In this document: piece by piece, positions 5,324-6,460 of the stretch
Layout: each line of letters begins with the position of its first letter
Position numbering within the stretch: position 1 is the stretch's first letter
From: Victivallales bacterium
Lineage (GTDB): Bacteria; Verrucomicrobiota; Lentisphaeria; Oligosphaerales; Oligosphaeraceae
Assembly (NCBI GenBank): GCA_017615955.1
Contig: JAFZZD010000752.1
Coordinates: 1 to 6,460 of the forward strand
Direction: 5' to 3'
Length of the DNA stretch: 6,460 nt
Position numbers and translations under genes: made by a program
The notes under the pieces: generated by a model
Database searches by the model: none
The model's input: the letters and a program-made list of their open reading frames with translations, nothing else
What the model was told of the DNA's origin: nothing

Positions 5324-6460
5324 TCAGTGCCTGAAGTCAGGCAAGCCACGCATGTCGTTGGGCCGTATGGGAATGCCGGCGGGGTTCACCAGGCGGGCGC
5401 TTACGAAAATCAGTGTGTTTGTCTTGATTGACTTCTCACCTGTACTAGTGAAGAGATGGCCAATCACTGGAAGGTGGCCAAGGAGAGGAACCTTGTCCTC
5501 GAACTTAAGGTGCTCTTCCTTGATCATGCCGCCCAGGACTATGGTCTCGCCATCCCATACAACCACCTTGGTCTTGACTTCACGCTTGGAGAGGATGGCG
5601 GTCATGCCGTTCTTCATCTCAAGTTCGCGGCCGTCAATGATCTGCGTGGTGTTGAAGGATGTATCATATCCCAGGAATTCAATGACCTGGGGTTCCAGAT
5701 CCAGATAGATGGAATACTTGTCAGGAGCGACAACTGGCGTCACAAACAGCATGACACCGATATCCTGCTTGTCATCAAACTGAGGTGTCGCGGGCTTGTA
5801 TGTGATGGAGCCATTGTCACCGTCGGTCTCCAATTCAGCCTCGTCCCACTCATCAGGGAACTGGCGCTGGGTAACAACCTTGATGCTTGCGGTCTTGCCG
5901 CTGATAGTAGTGACTTTCGGAGCGGACAGAACATTGTTAATGCCTTCCTGCTCAATGGCATGGAGCACTGTGTTGAATGCATAGTTGCCCAACACCGTAT
6001 ATACGCTGAAGAGCGAATCCTCCGTGGCATCGCCGAAATATTCCGATGCAAAGCGCAAGCCGCTTGTGACAGAAGTCAACTCCTTGCCCAAACCAATCTG
6101 GAACTTGGAAGTATTGCCCGATCCGGTTTCGTAGTTGCCAAATAGCGCTGGCTTGTTCTTGGAATTCACGCCCAGGGTCTTTGTACCCGCCTCAAGAGAC
6201 CATTCAAAGCCCAGTGTGTCCAGATTGGTCTGTTCGATTTCGACAACCTTGGCTTCAATTGACACCAAAGTGGGCGACTGGTTGATTTCCTGCATAAGAC
6301 GCTCGATCTTCAGCTGGTTCTCTGGTGTATTGTAGCTCACCAGCTTGCCAAGACGCGCGTAGTATGTGATCTTTGCATCGCCCGGGAATGTCACACCCAT
6401 GCGGAAGAACACCTTGCGCTTGTCTCGGAAGTCCTTGTCCTCATCGCCGCTGTCATCATC
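5324..6460 (-). CDS. Secretin (type II/III secretion or type IV pilus family), C-terminal 378 residues
   Basis: The frame is open to the right window edge, so the N-terminus is missing. Secretins form multimeric gated channels in the outer membrane for type II secretion, type IV pili or type III secretion. The visible part starts with an acidic stretch (DDDSGDEDKD) and a short N-domain-like segment ending in LVSYNTPENQLKIERLMQEI (about residues 40-59). The secretin core then begins with LVSIEAKVVEIEQTNLDTLGFEW (65-87). NVLSAPKVTTISGKTASIKVV follows at 176-196. The C-terminal signature includes DGETIVLGGMIKEE (303-316), VPLLGHLPVIGHLF (324-337) and TNTLIFVSARLVNP (347-360). The VPLLG.LP.IG.LF motif is diagnostic. 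The protein ends about 20 residues after the last strand and lacks a long pilotin-binding S-domain. The system it serves cannot be told from this fragment. The gene is the last of its transcription unit, as a strong terminator follows. Confidence 0.93.
   Translation of the reverse strand, partial: DDDSGDEDKDFRDKRKVFFRMGVTFPGDAKITYYARLGKLVSYNTPENQLKIERLMQEINQSPTLVSIEAKVVEIEQTNLDTLGFEWSLEAGTKTLGVNSKNKPALFGNYETGSGNTSKFQIGLGKELTSVTSGLRFASEYFGDATEDSLFSVYTVLGNYAFNTVLHAIEQEGINNVLSAPKVTTISGKTASIKVVTQRQFPDEWDEAELETDGDNGSITYKPATPQFDDKQDIGVMLFVTPVVAPDKYSIYLDLEPQVIEFLGYDTSFNTTQIIDGRELEMKNGMTAILSKREVKTKVVVWDGETIVLGGMIKEEHLKFEDKVPLLGHLPVIGHLFTSTGEKSIKTNTLIFVSARLVNPAGIPIRPNDMRGLPDFRH

Noticed and set aside
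5456..6145. Plus-strand frame of 229 residues opposite the secretin
   Set aside because: Long only because of codon bias in the secretin. The secretin motifs on the minus strand are unambiguous, and no family match is visible on the plus strand.

Overview
All seven protein genes lie on the minus strand. The window therefore reads from right to left, starting inside a secretin gene and ending inside a SUI1/eIF1-like gene. GC content looks close to 50 percent by eye. The gene families point to a Gram-negative bacterium of the PVC group: a secretin with a short C-terminus, a Gfo/Idh/MocA oxidoreductase, a PF12831-type FAD oxidoreductase, and a bacterial SUI1-family protein. Lentisphaerota or a close relative would fit, but this is an inference from gene content and the style of the proteins, not from a marker gene.

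Layout in transcription order. (1) 6460-5324 is the C-terminal 378 residues of an outer-membrane secretin, followed by a strong intrinsic terminator at 5279-5320. (2) 5178-4114 is a Gfo/Idh/MocA-family NAD(P)-dependent oxidoreductase with a very good Shine-Dalgarno (SD) site. (3) 3982-3188 is an unrecognised 264-residue protein with two N-terminal membrane segments. A terminator with a 17-bp perfect stem (3124-3159) ends it. (4) 3117-2988 is a 130-bp structured non-coding element. It is bounded by 12-bp inverted repeats, built at its edges from a 7-bp tandem repeat, and contains two tight hairpins. (5) 2967-2692 is a small DUF493/YbeD-like protein whose stop overlaps the start of mnmA (2695-1688), the tRNA 2-thiouridine synthase. 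(6) 1667-1567 is a 101-bp MITE-like element with 16-bp terminal inverted repeats and a flanking TAAT direct repeat. It sits 14 bp upstream of the next gene. (7) 1552-317 is a PF12831-type FAD-dependent oxidoreductase. Four bases after its stop begins (8) a SUI1/eIF1-like protein with a proline-rich linker, which runs off the window at base 1.

Most of the window is ordinary housekeeping and accessory metabolism. No obvious new multi-gene system is visible. The most unusual features are the two non-coding inverted-repeat elements flanking the DUF493-mnmA pair. One replaces the expected leader of that pair and the other the expected leader of the FAD oxidoreductase gene, and neither gene has a clear promoter next to it. 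The DUF493-mnmA coupling and the FAD oxidoreductase-SUI1 pair are the gene-context observations worth following.
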